Assembly (NCBI GenBank): GCA_009786295.1
Contig: WQTN01000137.1
Span: 1-20,415, forward strand
Direction of reading: 5' to 3'
Origin: Methanomassiliicoccaceae archaeon
GTDB taxonomy: Archaea > Thermoplasmatota > Thermoplasmata > Methanomassiliicoccales > Methanomethylophilaceae
DNA: 20,415 nt
The position numbers and the translations under genes were made by a program. Position 1 is the first letter of the stretch, and every line of letters begins with the position of its first letter. Shown piece by piece: positions 13,779 through 20,415 of this stretch. Under the pieces are notes generated by a model that was not told the DNA's origin, did not search any database, and saw only the letters and a list, made by a program, of their open reading frames with translations.

Positions 13779-14450
13779 TCACGATTTTGGCGGAATACTC
13801 TGTAAATAAGCATTACACATCGAGCGCACTGAACATTTTTCGCAATGCGGACGGTTAGGAAGGCAGACCGTCTGTCCGTGCCTTACGAGATACCTGTTGA
13901 TATCTATCCATCTGTCCTTCGGCGTTATCCTCATCAGTTCCATTTCTGTCGCGGTCGGGTCCTTCGTGTCCACAAGTCCCATGAGGTTGGATATCCTGTG
14001 TACATGCGTGTCCACGCATACGGCGGGAATGCCCATCGCGTATGCCCTGACGCAGGCGGCAGTTTTTCTTCCTACCATAGGAAGCATCAGCAAAGTTTCC
14101 GTATCCTCAGGTACGCGGCACCCGTGTTCGTCCCTCAGGACCCTGCAGCAGTCTACTATCGCTTTGGCCTTCTGTTTCGGGAATCCTGCAGGATGCACCA
14201 GCGACGCCACGTCGTCCGGGTCGGCTTCTGCCAGTTCTTCGATCGAATTGTATTTTCTGAAAAGATTGTCGGACGCTTTTCTCGTATTGTCGTCTCTTGT
14301 TCTTTGGGAGAGGATCGTCGCCATCAGCACATGGAACGGGTCCGGTTCCCACTCCGGGTTCAGACCTTCCGATGATCTTCCCGGATATGCTCCCCTGCCG
14401 TGTTCCTTTGCGAGTATGTCCAATATCCCGGATATGTCCTTTTCAGCCAT
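13779..14450 (-). CDS. nth: Endonuclease III-type DNA glycosylase/AP lyase
   Basis: 223-aa base-excision repair enzyme for oxidised pyrimidines. The helix-hairpin-helix and GPD region runs LMLPMVGRKTAACV (Lys129, the Schiff-base lysine) to AVCVDTHVHR (Asp147). The 4Fe-4S loop Cys196-x6-Cys203-x2-Cys206-x5-Cys212 is complete. The N-terminal helix ISGILDILAKEHG and ILSQRTRD fit archaeal Nth, so ATG 14450 looks right although it makes the gene overlap folC by 91 nt. The segment AYPGRSSEGLNPEWEPD is a few residues longer than usual. It is third in the asparagine-synthase-like/folC/nth unit. Confidence 0.94.
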   Translation of the reverse strand: MAEKDISGILDILAKEHGRGAYPGRSSEGLNPEWEPDPFHVLMATILSQRTRDDNTRKASDNLFRKYNSIEELAEADPDDVASLVHPAGFPKQKAKAIVDCCRVLRDEHGCRVPEDTETLLMLPMVGRKTAACVRAYAMGIPAVCVDTHVHRISNLMGLVDTKDPTATEMELMRITPKDRWIDINRYLVRHGQTVCLPNRPHCEKCSVRSMCNAYLQSIPPKS

Positions 14451-15682
14451 CCTATTGCCTCTTCCGTGGTGTGAAATGACCCTGTTACCAATATATCGTT
14501 ATTCCTTCTGGACCTCATCGCCAGGTCCATGGCGTCGGAGACGCTCCTGCAGGCGGTCGTCTCCTGAAATCTTTTGCAGAATATCCCTCTGAGCACATCC
14601 GGGTCTGCCGACCGTTCTGTCCCGAGAGCAGAAATGAACACTCTGTCAGAGACCTTGGAAAGGCTCTCTGCCATCGCCTGCGCATCCTTGTCCTTCAGCA
14701 TTCCGATGACAACATCAACCTTGCCGTAGAGTTTGGCGATGTCATCGGCAAGCGCTTCGGAACCTGCAGCCGTGTGAGTAACGTCCAATATCATCGGCAG
14801 TCCCTCGATCTTCTCAAGCCTGCACGGCCATCTGACATCCCTGAGGCCTTTTTTGACGTTACATCTCAGGCATTGGCCGTATATGTTCAGTTTGGATACG
14901 GCTTCGATAGCCATCGAAGCGTTGTCAGCCTGGCGGCTGCCGGGTATCGACACATGATATCTCTCCTCTTTGTACAGGAAATCCACGCCGCCCACTCCCG
15001 CTTTGGTAATGCGTATGTTGGAAGGATCGATGCGTGTGATGGGTGCGCACCTCTCTTCGGCGACTCTTTTCAGAACGCTGAATGCGGAATCTTTGTTCAA
15101 AGTGACGCACGGCACGCCGGGTTTTATTATCCCCGCTTTCTCGAACGCTATCTTCTCTATCGTATCCCCGAGGTATTCTGTATGGTCCATGCTGATGTTC
15201 CCTATCACGCATACTTCAGGAGTTATCACGTTGGTAGAGTCAAGCCTCCCTCCCATTCCCACCTCCATCACGGCATATTCGACACTTTTGTTCCTGAAGT
15301 GCAGGAAAGCCAGTGCGGTCACGATTTCGAAGAAGGTGGGGACAAGCCCCTCGGCTTCCATCTCTCCGACGCAGACCCTGATCGTTGTTAACAGCTTCTT
15401 CGTCTCGGCATCAGTGATCTTCTCTCCGTTCACTGTGATGCGTTCGCTGAGTTCCTCGACGTGAGGGGATGTGTACAGCCCGGTCTTGATCCCGGACGAG
15501 ATCAGTATGGATGCCGTACATGAGGATATCGATCCTTTCCCGTCGGTCCCCGCGACATGTATGTATCTCATGGACAGGTGCGGATCCCCGAGCCGTCTCA
15601 GAAGATCCTTTGTATTCTCAAGATTCAGCCTTATCCCCTGCGCAGCGAACGAGTGCAGCCAGGACAGCACATCATCGTTCAT
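14360..15682 (-). CDS. folC: Folylpolyglutamate synthase / dihydrofolate synthase-like (Mur ligase family)
   Basis: 440-aa ATP-dependent ligase adding glutamate to folate-type cofactors. Visible are the P-loop AGTDGKGS (44-51), the SPHVEELSERITVNGE loop, EVGMGGRLDSTNVI, SMDHTEYLG with the carbamylated-Lys neighbour FEKAGIIKPG, and ILDVTHTAAG for the C-terminal domain. The ATG overlaps the stop of the asparagine-synthase-like gene (ATGA, 15679-15682); an upstream ATG at 15745 lies inside that gene and is rejected. The last 25 or so residues run past the usual end and overlap nth. Its presence suggests tetrahydrofolate-type C1 cofactors or a pterin analogue in this archaeon. Confidence 0.92.
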   Translation of the reverse strand: MNDDVLSWLHSFAAQGIRLNLENTKDLLRRLGDPHLSMRYIHVAGTDGKGSISSCTASILISSGIKTGLYTSPHVEELSERITVNGEKITDAETKKLLTTIRVCVGEMEAEGLVPTFFEIVTALAFLHFRNKSVEYAVMEVGMGGRLDSTNVITPEVCVIGNISMDHTEYLGDTIEKIAFEKAGIIKPGVPCVTLNKDSAFSVLKRVAEERCAPITRIDPSNIRITKAGVGGVDFLYKEERYHVSIPGSRQADNASMAIEAVSKLNIYGQCLRCNVKKGLRDVRWPCRLEKIEGLPMILDVTHTAAGSEALADDIAKLYGKVDVVIGMLKDKDAQAMAESLSKVSDRVFISALGTERSADPDVLRGIFCKRFQETTACRSVSDAMDLAMRSRRNNDILVTGSFHTTEEAIGWLKRTYPGYWTYSQRNTAGEHIREDHRKV

Positions 15683-16476
15683 CGTTTTACCTCCGTACAG
15701 AGCATCTCGATCAGGCCGGAGTATGTCATGTTCCTGTCTCTGCATATTTTTTTTATCAGGGCCATCGAGCCGGAACCGTACTGGGCCGCCTTCTTCTCCT
15801 TTACCGATATGTTTGAATATCCTGCCAGTTCTGAAACTTCCCTCAGAGCTCTTTTCCTCGACAGGGGGTCATCGGCAGGGGCAATAGCATCGATTCCAAG
15901 GGCATTGACCGCTTTGACCACATTTTCATCCAAAAAAGGATAATGTATCCTCTTCCTGAAATGCTCCGCGACCTTTTTCTCGTGAGGTAATGTAATTTCG
16001 GAGAGTTTTCTCATGTCCTCGGCCATCTTCTCTCTGAGATCATTCCCGTTCAGGCCGATGTATTTGGAATAGCCGGCGAACAGTTCGTCCGCGCCCTGCC
16101 CGGTAATGATCTCTTTTTCCGCGCAGTTCTTACAGACGAAGAACAGCGGGATCTCAAAGGACAAAGTGACGGGATCCTTGGTGCCGGTGATAGATATCAT
16201 CTCCCTCAGGCAATCCATGACACGATCTTCTGTTATCTCTATGTGGACCAGTCGCATGCCGAGCTCTTCGGCGGAGGACCTGGCCTCTCTGACGTCGTGC
16301 GAACCCTTAGACCCGACCGTATAAAGGGTTGCTTCCTTTGCACACTCTTTAACGACAGCGGCGATGATCCCCGAATCCAGTCCTCCTGAAAAAGCGACAG
16401 CGGTGTTTTTGTCAGATACTGACTCACGCACCGCACCGTCCAAAGCCTTCCAAAGTGATCCGGGACCGCTGGTCAT
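15679..16476 (-). CDS. Asparagine-synthase-like PP-loop ATPase lacking the glutaminase domain
   Basis: 265 aa corresponding only to the C-terminal synthetase half of AsnB. Motifs are PP-loop FSGGLDSG (29-36), ITGQGADELFAGYSKY (the AsnB GxGADExFxGY motif) and HYPFLDENVV. The N-terminal Cys2 glutaminase domain is absent, and the upstream frame (to 16659) encodes nothing like it. The protein may use free ammonia or another amine, and its acceptor may not be aspartate. ATG 16476 is chosen because a TATA box sits 25-32 nt upstream. It is first in an overlapping unit with folC and nth. Confidence 0.85.
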   Translation of the reverse strand: MTSGPGSLWKALDGAVRESVSDKNTAVAFSGGLDSGIIAAVVKECAKEATLYTVGSKGSHDVREARSSAEELGMRLVHIEITEDRVMDCLREMISITGTKDPVTLSFEIPLFFVCKNCAEKEIITGQGADELFAGYSKYIGLNGNDLREKMAEDMRKLSEITLPHEKKVAEHFRKRIHYPFLDENVVKAVNALGIDAIAPADDPLSRKRALREVSELAGYSNISVKEKKAAQYGSGSMALIKKICRDRNMTYSGLIEMLCTEVKR

Positions 16477-16500
16477 CGGTCGGCATAACCGCTGTTTGGA

Positions 16501-16508
16501 GATAAATG
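16501..16508 (-). promoter_or_regulatory. TATA box of the asparagine-synthase-like/folC/nth operon
   Basis: Minus-strand CATTTATC lies 25-32 nt before ATG 16476, predicting a leaderless transcript. Confidence 0.5.
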
Positions 16509-16525
16509 CGATGGCATACAAACCG

Positions 16526-16537
16526 TTGCACATGCAA
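16526..16537. promoter_or_regulatory. Small palindrome between divergent promoters
   Basis: TTGCA-CA-TGCAA lies between the TATA boxes of the minus-strand synthase operon and of nikR, within an imperfect CCGT...ACGG frame (16524-16543). It could be an operator for either gene, possibly for NikR itself. It does not match the E. coli NikR box GTATGA-N16-TCATAC. Confidence 0.3.
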
Positions 16538-16556
16538 TTACGGGCGCAATATGATG

Positions 16557-16565
16557 TTTTATTAA
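16557..16565 (+). promoter_or_regulatory. TATA box of nikR
   Basis: TTTTATTAA lies 22-30 nt before the nikR ATG, predicting a leaderless mRNA. Between it and the ATG, TTAAT...ATTAA (10-nt spacer) forms a weak dyad that could mediate autoregulation. Confidence 0.5.
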
Positions 16566-16586
16566 TGTGAATAATGATTAACACGT

Positions 16587-17027
16587 ATGGAAGGCGTAAC
16601 GCGCATAGGCGTCTCACTCGAGCCCGAGCTTCTAAAGGATTTTGATAAAGTAATCTCAAAGAAAGGGTACGTCAGCAGATCGGAGGCAATAAGGGACCTC
16701 GTGCGCGATTCTCTTGCCGAGAATGAATGGAAGAACGAGAAGGACTTCATGTGCGGCGTCATCGTCATGATATACGACCACCACACAACAGGCATAGGGG
16801 AGAAGCTGACAGAGATGCAGCACGGCAGGATGCAGAACATAAACACATCCATACATGTGCACCTCAACCACGATAAATGCATGGAGGTCCTTATCGTCGA
16901 AGGGGAACTGGGACAGCTGAAGGGACTTGCAAACGATATTTCTTCAATAAAAGGGGTTCTCAGATGCAAGCTCACCATGGCATCGCAGACCACGGGGCAT
17001 ATGCATCACATCGGCGTAAGGCAGTGA
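16587..17027 (+). CDS. nikR: NikR, nickel-responsive transcriptional regulator
   Basis: 146-aa ribbon-helix-helix repressor with a C-terminal ACT-like nickel-binding domain. The N-terminal ribbon is TRIGVSLEPELLKDFD (5-20), and the helices include SRSEAIRDLVRDSL. All four square-planar Ni ligands are present: His79, His90, His92 and Cys98 (IHVHLNHDKCMEV), each exactly three positions after E. coli His76/87/89/Cys95. With nickel bound it should repress nickel uptake or Ni-enzyme genes. It lies about 3 kb from hypA/hypD, on the opposite strand, and 58 nt before topA. Confidence 0.96.
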   Translation: MEGVTRIGVSLEPELLKDFDKVISKKGYVSRSEAIRDLVRDSLAENEWKNEKDFMCGVIVMIYDHHTTGIGEKLTEMQHGRMQNINTSIHVHLNHDKCMEVLIVEGELGQLKGLANDISSIKGVLRCKLTMASQTTGHMHHIGVRQ

Positions 17028-17053
17028 CCGCAGGTATTCTGGGCTCCCAACGA

Positions 17054-17061
17054 TTTAAATA
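17054..17061 (+). promoter_or_regulatory. TATA box of topA
   Basis: TTTAAATA is centred about 29 nt before ATG 17086. Transcription should start near 17083, after the upstream in-frame ATG at 17062, which argues for the later start. Confidence 0.6.
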
Positions 17062-17085
17062 ATGCCTATGTTGTCGCATGAGCGA

Positions 17086-19419
17086 ATGAGAAAGCTGATT
17101 ATTACGGAGAAAGCTAATGCCGCAAGAAGGATCTCCACGATATTGTCCGACGGAAAATCACAATCCGAATCGGGAAGGGACGTCACAGTAATAAGGTTCG
17201 AAGCTGGAGGGGACGACTACACAGTCGTGAGCCTCAGAGGCCACATTCTGGAGTTGGACTATCCGGATAAATACAACGACTGGGGGAGCGTTCCTCCGGC
17301 GGATATGGTGTACGCCGAACCTGTGAAGAAGGTAAAGGTAAAGTCAATACTCAGCAAGATTGCCGATCTCGTGAAAACGGCCGATGAGATAATCATAGCC
17401 ACCGACTTCGACAGAGAAGGAGAGCTCATAGGCATGGAGACGGTCACGGCCGTGAATGCCGATATGTCAAAGGTAAGGCGCGCGAAATTCAGCGCTTTGA
17501 CCAAAGGAGAGGTGGAAAGGGCTTTTTCAGAGCTTACCATGCCTGACAAAAGATTGGCGGATGCCGCCGAGGCGAGACAGATAATCGATCTTTCATGGGG
17601 AGCCGTTCTCACAAGGCTTGTATCCCTATCCTCCGGACAGGTGGGAAAGAATTTCATGTCGGTGGGAAGAGTACAAAGCCCCACGCTCAAACTGCTTGTG
17701 GACCGCCACGAAGAGATAGAGAGCTTCGTCCCCGTCCCGTTCTGGAACGTCGTAGGCAAATTCGGAATGCTGGCTTTCAAAGGGGAACACGAAAATAACC
17801 CGTTCTGGGAGAAAGAGAAGGCGGAAAAGGTAATGTCAGCAATCTCCGAGGCAAAGACGGGGAAGATAACAGAATATAAAGTTTCATCCAAAGAGGAATT
17901 CCGCCCAGCACCGTTCGACACGACCATGATGCAGGTGGAGGCGAACAAGATCGGCATACCGCCCACTGCGGCAATGAAGCTCGCAGAGGACCTCTACACC
18001 GGAGGATACATATCGTATCCGCGTACAGAGAACACAGAATATCCCAAGAGCCTGAGCATAAAGGGGGTCTTGGAGAGGCTTAAGGACTCAGAATTCAGAG
18101 GAGAGGTGGAAGAGATCCTCGGTCAAGAGAAGATAGTGCCTTCCAGAGGCAAGAAGAGGACCACCGACCATCCGCCGATCTACCCGACGGCAGGTGCCAG
18201 CTCCGATAAGATGAAGGGCGACAAATGGAAGCTCTATGAACTTATCGTAAGGAGGTTCCTGGCGACCGTAGGCCCCAACGCAGTGGCCGAGGAGACTGAC
18301 TGCAGCATTGATGTCAAAGGAGAGATATTCAAAGCTAGCGGCTACGTCCAAAAAGAACTGGGCTGGAAGAAATATTATAAAAAATATCTCAGGATCACGG
18401 AAACCCGCATACCGAAGCTGAACATCGGCGATGAGATAGACATCAGGTCAAAAAGCCTAGAGGAATCCGAGACAAAACCGCCGTTCAGATACAATCAGGG
18501 TTCTCTGATCCAAGAGATGGACAGGCTGCAGCTTGGAACAAAGAGTACCAGGCACGAGATCATAGGCAAACTCTTCTCAAGGAATTATGTCGAGGGGAAC
18601 TATCTGACGCCTACCGCAAGCGGCACCGCTCTTACGAAGTCCTTGGAAAAACACGGGGGCGGCATAACAGAACCGGAGATGACATCCCGCCTTGAGTCAG
18701 ACATGCTCGAGATCAGCGAGGGCAACAGTACTTTGGGAGATGTCGTAAAAGAATCACAGAACATGCTCTTCGAGGTCGCAAAGAAGATATCTTCGGAGAA
18801 AGAACAATTCGGCGAGGACATCAGGACCGCCCTGAGGTCGCAGCAGTTCATCGGAACATGCCCCACATGCGGGAAGAACCTGACGATAAAGAAATCTAAG
18901 AATGGGAAGTTCATTGGTTGCGACGGTTACCCGGAGTGCGCCAGAGCATATCCTCTTCCGAACGGCGCAATGATACAGACAATGGAGTCGACATGCACGG
19001 AATGCGGCCTTGCACACCTGAAGATCATCAGGAAAGGCATGCCTCCATCCATACAGTGCATAGATCCGAAGTGCAAGAGCAATGCCGACAGGAATAATCT
19101 CGGCAGATGCCCCGCATGCGGAGACGGGACGATAAGAATAACATTCTCCAAAGCGGGGAAACGTTTCGCCGGCTGTTCCGAGTGGCCGAAATGCACACAG
19201 ACCTACCCGCTCAGGCCGAGAGGCACGATAACATCCGCAAATGAACAGTGCGGGGTGTGCGGTTCCCCGATCGTGGAATTCAACAATCATAAGGAGTGCG
19301 TAAATCCCGACTGCGAAACCCGCGGCGGAATGCGAAAGGCTGTTGCCAAGAAGACCGACAGCAAGGCTCCCGCCGCAAGAAAGAAGGCGGTTGTAAAAGC
19401 TAAAGGGAAGGCCGTTTGA
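17086..19419 (+). CDS. topA: DNA topoisomerase I (archaeal type IA)
   Basis: 777-aa enzyme relaxing negative supercoils by single-strand passage. The Toprim domain (KLIITEKANAARRI, then ATDFDREGELIG with the DxD metal site) is followed by SVGRVQSPTL, the catalytic YISYPRTEN (Tyr311) and GNYLTPTASG. The C-terminal 170 residues hold four zinc-ribbon-like modules starting CPTCGK, CTECGL, CPACGD and CGVCGS, each closed by Cx4C-type pairs, then a Lys/Ala-rich tail (KKAVVKAKGKAV) likely to bind DNA non-specifically. ATG 17086 (MRKLIITEK) fits both homologues and the TATA box; ATG 17062 would add 8 residues. There is no helicase domain, so it is not reverse gyrase. Confidence 0.96.
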   Translation: MRKLIITEKANAARRISTILSDGKSQSESGRDVTVIRFEAGGDDYTVVSLRGHILELDYPDKYNDWGSVPPADMVYAEPVKKVKVKSILSKIADLVKTADEIIIATDFDREGELIGMETVTAVNADMSKVRRAKFSALTKGEVERAFSELTMPDKRLADAAEARQIIDLSWGAVLTRLVSLSSGQVGKNFMSVGRVQSPTLKLLVDRHEEIESFVPVPFWNVVGKFGMLAFKGEHENNPFWEKEKAEKVMSAISEAKTGKITEYKVSSKEEFRPAPFDTTMMQVEANKIGIPPTAAMKLAEDLYTGGYISYPRTENTEYPKSLSIKGVLERLKDSEFRGEVEEILGQEKIVPSRGKKRTTDHPPIYPTAGASSDKMKGDKWKLYELIVRRFLATVGPNAVAEETDCSIDVKGEIFKASGYVQKELGWKKYYKKYLRITETRIPKLNIGDEIDIRSKSLEESETKPPFRYNQGSLIQEMDRLQLGTKSTRHEIIGKLFSRNYVEGNYLTPTASGTALTKSLEKHGGGITEPEMTSRLESDMLEISEGNSTLGDVVKESQNMLFEVAKKISSEKEQFGEDIRTALRSQQFIGTCPTCGKNLTIKKSKNGKFIGCDGYPECARAYPLPNGAMIQTMESTCTECGLAHLKIIRKGMPPSIQCIDPKCKSNADRNNLGRCPACGDGTIRITFSKAGKRFAGCSEWPKCTQTYPLRPRGTITSANEQCGVCGSPIVEFNNHKECVNPDCETRGGMRKAVAKKTDSKAPAARKKAVVKAKGKAV

Positions 19420-19460
19420 GGGTAAGCATAGAGACCTACGTAGGGCTTTATATTTGAGCA

Positions 19461-19495
19461 TACGAAACTAATATTTCGTAACATTATTTTATTTT
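19461..19495 (+). terminator. Terminator after topA
   Basis: A perfect 7-bp stem, TACGAAA (19461-19467) and TTTCGTA (19474-19480), has a 6-nt loop and is followed by the T-rich run ATTATTTTATTTTAT. It lies about 40 nt past the topA stop and separates topA from the convergent zinc-ribbon gene. Confidence 0.65.
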
Positions 19496-19503
19496 ATATA
19501 AAG

Positions 19504-19824
19504 TCAGTATACTGGGTCTTCTCCGCCCAATAGATCACTGTCATAATAACTGTTTAAAAAATCTATTTCCTTTGAAATCCGCATGTTCCTGCAGGTAGTG
19601 CATTCAAGGTCTTTCCTCAGTGATTTCTTTATGTTCATCTCCCTCTTGTCAAGGTCGACGAACTTTCCACAGGCGCAATAAATCTTAACAAGAGACCTAG
19701 GGCCAACGTTGTCCAGCGTACGGACATTGGCCTTATTGGGGGCAATATTCTTGTTTGATACCTCATTGCAATCTATGGTGGTCCACTCCTTTTATGTAAT
19801 ATCGACACCCGCTACAAACCCCAT
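19504..19824 (-). pseudogene. Small zinc-ribbon protein gene interrupted by an in-frame TAA (or started at ATA)
   Basis: From ATG 19824 the frame reads MGFVAGVDIT, then a TAA (19792-19794). It reopens for 95 codons up to TGA 19504, with no ATG until deep inside. The second part carries a likely zinc site, IYCACGKFVDLDKRE then LECTTCRN (CxC...CxxC), and ends GGEDPVY. It looks like genuine coding sequence (charged, balanced, Cys pairs). Two readings fit: a nonsense mutation in a roughly 106-aa gene, or a shorter 90-aa protein started at ATA 19776, which sits 9 nt after a strong AAAAGGAG (19786-19793). A TATA box at 19868-19877 would start transcription about 20 nt before ATG 19824. The family is not recognised. 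Confidence 0.6.
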
Positions 19825-19867
19825 CAGATGTGCGAACGACAGACGGCAATTTGGCTATGTTGAGTAA

Positions 19868-19877
19868 GCATATAAGC
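19868..19877 (-). promoter_or_regulatory. TATA box of the interrupted zinc-ribbon gene
   Basis: Minus-strand GCTTATATGC. Transcription would start near 19846, about 22 nt before ATG 19824 and 70 nt before the alternative ATA start. Confidence 0.4.
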
Positions 19878-19952
19878 TTTCTGTTAGTAACTTTTTTTTG
19901 TTGTTGAGTATTCGTTCAAAAAAATATAATAATGTCCATTTTGCAAGAAAGC

Positions 19953-19960
19953 TTTAAATA
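19953..19960 (+). promoter_or_regulatory. Strong TATA-like element facing the 3' end of the phosphoribosyltransferase gene
   Basis: TTTAAATA, with a purine-rich GAAAGC before it, lies 21-28 nt before ATG 19981. That ATG opens a 21-codon ORF (MDIRAVLMIPGWLLAAAVRTP, stop 20046) antisense to the end of the neighbouring gene. It may drive an antisense RNA, a tiny leaderless peptide, or nothing. The core TTTAAA is palindromic, so the direction is uncertain. Confidence 0.3.
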
Positions 19961-19999
19961 CTAAACATAAATCGTTTTTTATGGATATTCGCGCCGTCC

Positions 20000-20415
20000 T
20001 CATGATTCCCGGATGGCTTTTAGCTGCCGCAGTACGGACTCCCTGATCTCCGAAGGCGTTCTCTCCTTACCGGCCCTGATGCCGTTGCGGAGCACTTCCG
20101 TCTCGATCATTTCCATTTCGCAGCCGCAGTTGCACTTTATCCGATCGTCCCCCCTGAGGGATACGCCCATCTCAAAACAATGCGGGCATCTGTACGTGAA
20201 CTTCCTTCCGCCGAACTTGCCTCTTTTGGATATCGGCTGTCCGTCCTTCTCCACTATATCCATCGAGAGGTCCAATGTGGGCGCATTGCTGATCGATGTG
20301 CCGACCCCGAACCCCGACACTGAAGTATCGACTATTTCGGCGATGGAAGACTCGTTCAATCCTCCGGAGACTATTATATCGACATCTTTGTGGCCGTTCA
20401 TGTCAAGTTCCCACC
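20000..20415 (-). CDS. Nicotinate phosphoribosyltransferase, C-terminal part (cut by the window edge)
   Basis: Only the last 138 or so residues lie in the window; the frame is open through 20415. VDIIVSGGLNESSIAEIV, GFGVGTSISNAPTLDLSMDIVE and GQPISKRGKFGG match the phosphate/ribose-binding end of archaeal NAPRTase-like enzymes, which make nicotinate mononucleotide for NAD salvage. A Cys cluster after the barrel (YRCPHC, then KCNCGCEME) probably binds zinc, as in other archaeal members. The tail is a charged helix (SEIRESVLRQLKAIRES). The internal ATG at 20401 is not the true start. Confidence 0.88.
   Translation of the reverse strand, partial: WELDMNGHKDVDIIVSGGLNESSIAEIVDTSVSGFGVGTSISNAPTLDLSMDIVEKDGQPISKRGKFGGRKFTYRCPHCFEMGVSLRGDDRIKCNCGCEMEMIETEVLRNGIRAGKERTPSEIRESVLRQLKAIRES

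Noticed and set aside
16477..16659. Upstream extension of the asparagine-synthase-like gene as a remnant glutaminase domain
   Set aside because: The translated stretch lacks the N-terminal catalytic Cys and any glutaminase motif, and it crosses the promoter and the nikR start.
19792..19794. TAA in the zinc-ribbon gene read as pyrrolysine or selenocysteine
   Set aside because: Pyrrolysine uses UAG and selenocysteine UGA; neither decodes UAA, and no recoding element was seen.
1..20415. CRISPR array, insertion sequence, prophage or defence island
   Set aside because: No regularly spaced repeats, no terminal inverted repeats with a transposase, and no phage or Cas proteins. The only defence-like element is the AbrB-PIN pair.

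Overview
The window reads as a chromosomal piece of an archaeon, most likely a euryarchaeote of the Thermoplasmata/Methanomassiliicoccales type. The sequence shows an elongator tRNA-Met with an intron at the canonical 37/38 site. Archaeal TATA boxes sit about 25-33 nt before many start codons (leaderless or very short leaders). It also carries an archaeal-type topoisomerase I with C-terminal zinc ribbons, NikR, and the NiFe-hydrogenase maturation genes hypA and hypD. All 23 coding regions, counting one broken gene, end in TGA (21) or TAA (2), never TAG, as expected in a lineage that spares UAG for pyrrolysine. The lineage call is an inference, since no methanogenesis gene is present. I see no CRISPR array, insertion sequence or prophage.

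Layout. 1-420: tRNA-Met (with intron) and tRNA-Gly(GCC). 420-2410: a CPA2 cation/proton antiporter with a short leader ORF, convergent with a DUF1508 (YegP-like) double-repeat protein; an intrinsic terminator lies between them. 2430-5030: a metal-resistance operon, namely an ArsR/SmtB sensor behind a 28-bp palindromic operator, a free-standing heavy-metal-binding (HMA) chaperone and a P1B-type Zn/Cd/Pb ATPase lacking its own HMA domain. 5110-5870: an AbrB-PIN toxin-antitoxin pair. 5916-7328: an M18 aminopeptidase.

7337-9018 (minus): UbiE/MenG-like methyltransferase and MenA-like prenyltransferase, overlapping by one base, suggesting an isoprenoid quinone-like membrane electron carrier. 9171-11587: a BASS-family transporter, a DUF1848 protein with a C-terminal CxxxCxxC cluster, and an O6-alkylguanine-DNA methyltransferase. 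11719-16476 (minus): two tightly packed clusters, asparagine-synthase-like / folC / nth and hypA / hypD / an uncharacterised protein. 16587-19419 (plus): nikR, then topA. 19504-19824 (minus): a small zinc-ribbon gene broken by an in-frame TAA. 20000 to the window end (minus): the 3' part of a nicotinate phosphoribosyltransferase gene.

How they fit. Two metal themes stand out: soft-metal export (ArsR, HMA, P1B ATPase) and nickel handling (NikR near hypA/hypD). DNA repair and topology genes (nth, ogt, topA) are interspersed. The oddest items are the broken or ATA-started zinc-ribbon gene, the unknown partner of hypD, the 91-nt folC/nth overlap, the hairpin that holds the stop codons of two convergent genes, and the MenA/UbiE pair.
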